This document shows positions 55,078 to 56,666 of a stretch of 56,666 nucleotides of DNA, in pieces; position 1 is the stretch's first letter; each line of letters starts with the position of its first letter. Both the position numbers and the translations under genes were made by a program. This DNA is from Sphingobacterium bovistauri. GTDB taxonomy: Bacteria; Bacteroidota; Bacteroidia; Sphingobacteriales; Sphingobacteriaceae. The notes below the pieces were generated by a model, which did not search any database, was not told the origin of the DNA, and was given only the letters and a program-made list of their open reading frames with translations. The stretch is from contig NZ_JADEYP010000029.1 in NCBI RefSeq assembly GCF_020295405.1, positions 1 to 56,666 on the forward strand, in the 5' to 3' direction.

Positions 55078-56508
55078 ATGAAAAATCAACTTTTTACACA
55101 AAAAGCTTATATAGATGGCAAATGGATAGAAAGCGATAAAACGTTTGAAATCATAAATCCATCAACCAATTCACTTATTGGTTCACTTCCAGATTTGACA
55201 ATAAATGATTGCACAAAAGCTATAAATGCAGCACATGAAGCATGGCTTTCATGGAAAAATAGACCTATAGGTGAACGTTGTGCCATTGTAAGACGAATAT
55301 TCGAGCTAACTGTCCAATACAAAAATGAATTTGCTGAAATCATGACACTAGAGTCAGGCAAACCATTGACAGAATCTCTTGGTGAAGTAGATTATGGCAA
55401 TGCCTTTGTGGAATGGTTTGCTGAAGAAGGGAAAAGAGCTTATGGCGAGACTATACCCTCCTTAAACGGCAATATGCGCTTATCAACCATAAAACAAAGC
55501 GTAGGTGTAGTCGCTGCTATTACACCATGGAATTTCCCTCTGGCTATGATTTCCCGAAAATTAGCACCAGCGCTAGTTTCTGGATGTACTGTAGTACTAA
55601 AACCCGCATCTAAAACCCCATTTACAGCTATTGCATTAGCAAAGATATGTGAATTAGCAGGTGTACCTAAAGGCGTGTTCTCTGTAGTCACTTCCAAGGA
55701 CAGCAAAGGATTAGGAAAAGAATTAGCGACAAATCCATTGGTCAGGAAATTGACATTTACAGGCTCTACAGAGGTCGGTAGTATGCTCATGACCCAAGCG
55801 GCAGGTACAATCAAGCGTGTATCTTTCGAACTAGGAGGAAATGCACCCTTTATTGTTTTTGATGATGCAGACATTGACGCTGCAGTTCAAGGTGCTATCG
55901 CTGGAAAATTTCGAAATGCAGGACAAACCTGTGTTTCAATCAATAGATTCTTTGTCCAAGAATCAGTATATGAGACATTCTCACAAAAACTTACAGCAGC
56001 TGTAGAAAAACTAAAAGTAGCTGACGGCTTTGTATCAGGAAGTCAGGTAGGCCCTCTGATTGACAAAAATGCAATTGATAAAGTACAAAATCATGTGCAA
56101 GATGCTCTACGCAAAGGTGCTAAGATAACTACAGGAGGTAAACACCTAGAAGGAAATTTCTTTGCTCCCACAGTATTAGTGGAGGTTGCAGATGATGCCT
56201 TAATACAATCCGAGGAAACATTTGGTCCAATTTGTGCCCTTTTTAAATTTTCAACAGAAGAAGAAGCGATACAAAAAGCTAATGATACGCCATTTGGTTT
56301 AGCCGCTTACTTTTATAGTGAAAATATACGCCGTTGTCAAAGAGTAGGAGAAGCCTTAGAGGCCGGAATGATAGGTATTAACACTGGATTAATTTCCAAT
56401 GCCTCTGCCCCATTTGGTGGAATAAAACAATCAGGTATTGGCCGTGAAGGCTCGAAATATGGTTTGGATGAATATATGGAGATTAAATATTTGTGTCAAA
56501 ATAAATAA
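55078..56508 (+). CDS. gabD: NAD(P)-dependent succinate-semialdehyde dehydrogenase
   Basis: A 476-residue cytosolic aldehyde dehydrogenase. Cofactor-binding sections include TPWNFPLAMISRKLAPAL and FTGSTEVGS; the general base E251 is in FELGGNAPF and the catalytic C285 in GQTCVSINRF. This block and the length match the GabD-type group (succinate semialdehyde to succinate). The gene stands alone; no GABA transaminase is near, so the substrate is inferred from family alone. Confidence 0.85.
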   Translation: MKNQLFTQKAYIDGKWIESDKTFEIINPSTNSLIGSLPDLTINDCTKAINAAHEAWLSWKNRPIGERCAIVRRIFELTVQYKNEFAEIMTLESGKPLTESLGEVDYGNAFVEWFAEEGKRAYGETIPSLNGNMRLSTIKQSVGVVAAITPWNFPLAMISRKLAPALVSGCTVVLKPASKTPFTAIALAKICELAGVPKGVFSVVTSKDSKGLGKELATNPLVRKLTFTGSTEVGSMLMTQAAGTIKRVSFELGGNAPFIVFDDADIDAAVQGAIAGKFRNAGQTCVSINRFFVQESVYETFSQKLTAAVEKLKVADGFVSGSQVGPLIDKNAIDKVQNHVQDALRKGAKITTGGKHLEGNFFAPTVLVEVADDALIQSEETFGPICALFKFSTEEEAIQKANDTPFGLAAYFYSENIRRCQRVGEALEAGMIGINTGLISNASAPFGGIKQSGIGREGSKYGLDEYMEIKYLCQNK

Positions 56509-56545
56509 AAGAAGCTGTCCAAAAAGGGCAGCTTCTTTGTTTTAT
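56509..56545 (+). terminator. Rho-independent terminator after the aldehyde dehydrogenase gene
   Basis: AAGAAGCTGTCC pairs with GGGCAGCTTCTT (one mismatch) over a 5-base loop, followed by TGTTTTATTT. Past it, 56546-56666 holds no recognised feature. Confidence 0.88.
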
Positions 56546-56666
56546 TTCGATTTTTAAGAAAACTTCTAATTGTTAAGCTGCATACTTGGATACAGAGGAT
56601 ATTTTGGATATTTTGTAATTATTGACAGTTTTGGATTCTGTTTTATTGCTAATAGAAGAGTTTATA

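Noticed and set aside
55440..55874. A 144-codon minus-strand frame inside the aldehyde dehydrogenase gene
   Set aside because: Antisense to conserved ALDH motifs; no start region or motif of its own.
1..56666. CRISPR array, rRNA operon, replication origin or complete insertion sequence
   Set aside because: No regularly spaced repeats, rRNA segments, DnaA-box cluster or transposase gene with terminal repeats were seen.

Overview
The window is an AT-rich chromosomal segment from a member of the Bacteroidota, most likely family Sphingobacteriaceae and a Sphingobacterium-like organism. This rests on several signs: paired SusC/SusD outer-membrane systems with ECF sigma factors and FecR anti-sigma factors, the long three-domain IspG, promoters of the TAnnTTTG type, few Shine-Dalgarno sequences, lipoproteins with Bacteroidota-type lipoboxes, FISUMP, DUF3575 and DUF4843 proteins, and a tssD-type (T6SSiii) Hcp pair. 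The genus is an inference; no rRNA gene is present.

Layout. 1-12.5 kb is housekeeping: an rRNA-type methyltransferase, the MlaF/MlaE lipid-transport ABC pair (minus strand), a LiaF-like membrane protein, ispG, a secreted GH29 alpha-L-fucosidase, an MFS exporter, a transaldolase-family enzyme, a Fur-family regulator and RNase R. 12.5-18.6 kb is an accessory patch on the minus strand: a small lipoprotein, a secreted metallophosphoesterase, then a relic type VI secretion locus (broken VgrG, two Hcp/TssD tube proteins, a flavodoxin-fold protein, a TssK-like protein), and finally a decayed 5' half of a second metallophosphoesterase that I found by comparing it with the intact one.

18.6-39.3 kb holds two paralogous nutrient-uptake loci, each with the order ECF sigma, FecR, STN-bearing SusC, SusD, DUF4843 lipoprotein, PKD-like lipoprotein, thioredoxin-fold protein. 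In locus 1 (18.6-29.1 kb) the sigma gene points away from the rest and the last protein carries two thioredoxin domains; in locus 2 (29.1-39.3 kb) all genes are codirectional and the last protein is TlpA-like. Neither locus encodes a glycosidase, so the cargo is probably not a polysaccharide. The STN domain, FecR and sigma factor together imply cargo-sensing signalling across the envelope, and the thioredoxin modules suggest that thiol or disulfide chemistry is part of the process.

39.5-43.1 kb is the str operon rpsL-rpsG-fusA followed by rpsJ, with hairpins before fusA and rpsJ and a terminator right after rpsJ. 43.2-51.6 kb carries an outer-membrane barrel protein, a FrnE-type DsbA whose C-terminal cysteine tail is cut off by an in-frame TGA, a FISUMP surface lipoprotein with a 55-residue companion peptide and an AraC regulator, a short-chain dehydrogenase, a DUF3575 plus DUF5119-like pair, and a tRNA-Met(CAU). 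51.8-56.6 kb is housekeeping again: a START-like protein, an LptF/LptG permease, ribBA and an aldehyde dehydrogenase.

The best candidates for something unusual are the twin sigma/FecR/SusCD/thioredoxin loci, the relic T6SS patch flanked by intact and decayed copies of the same phosphoesterase, and the interrupted DsbA tail. All functional calls come from reading the sequence; no database search was run.
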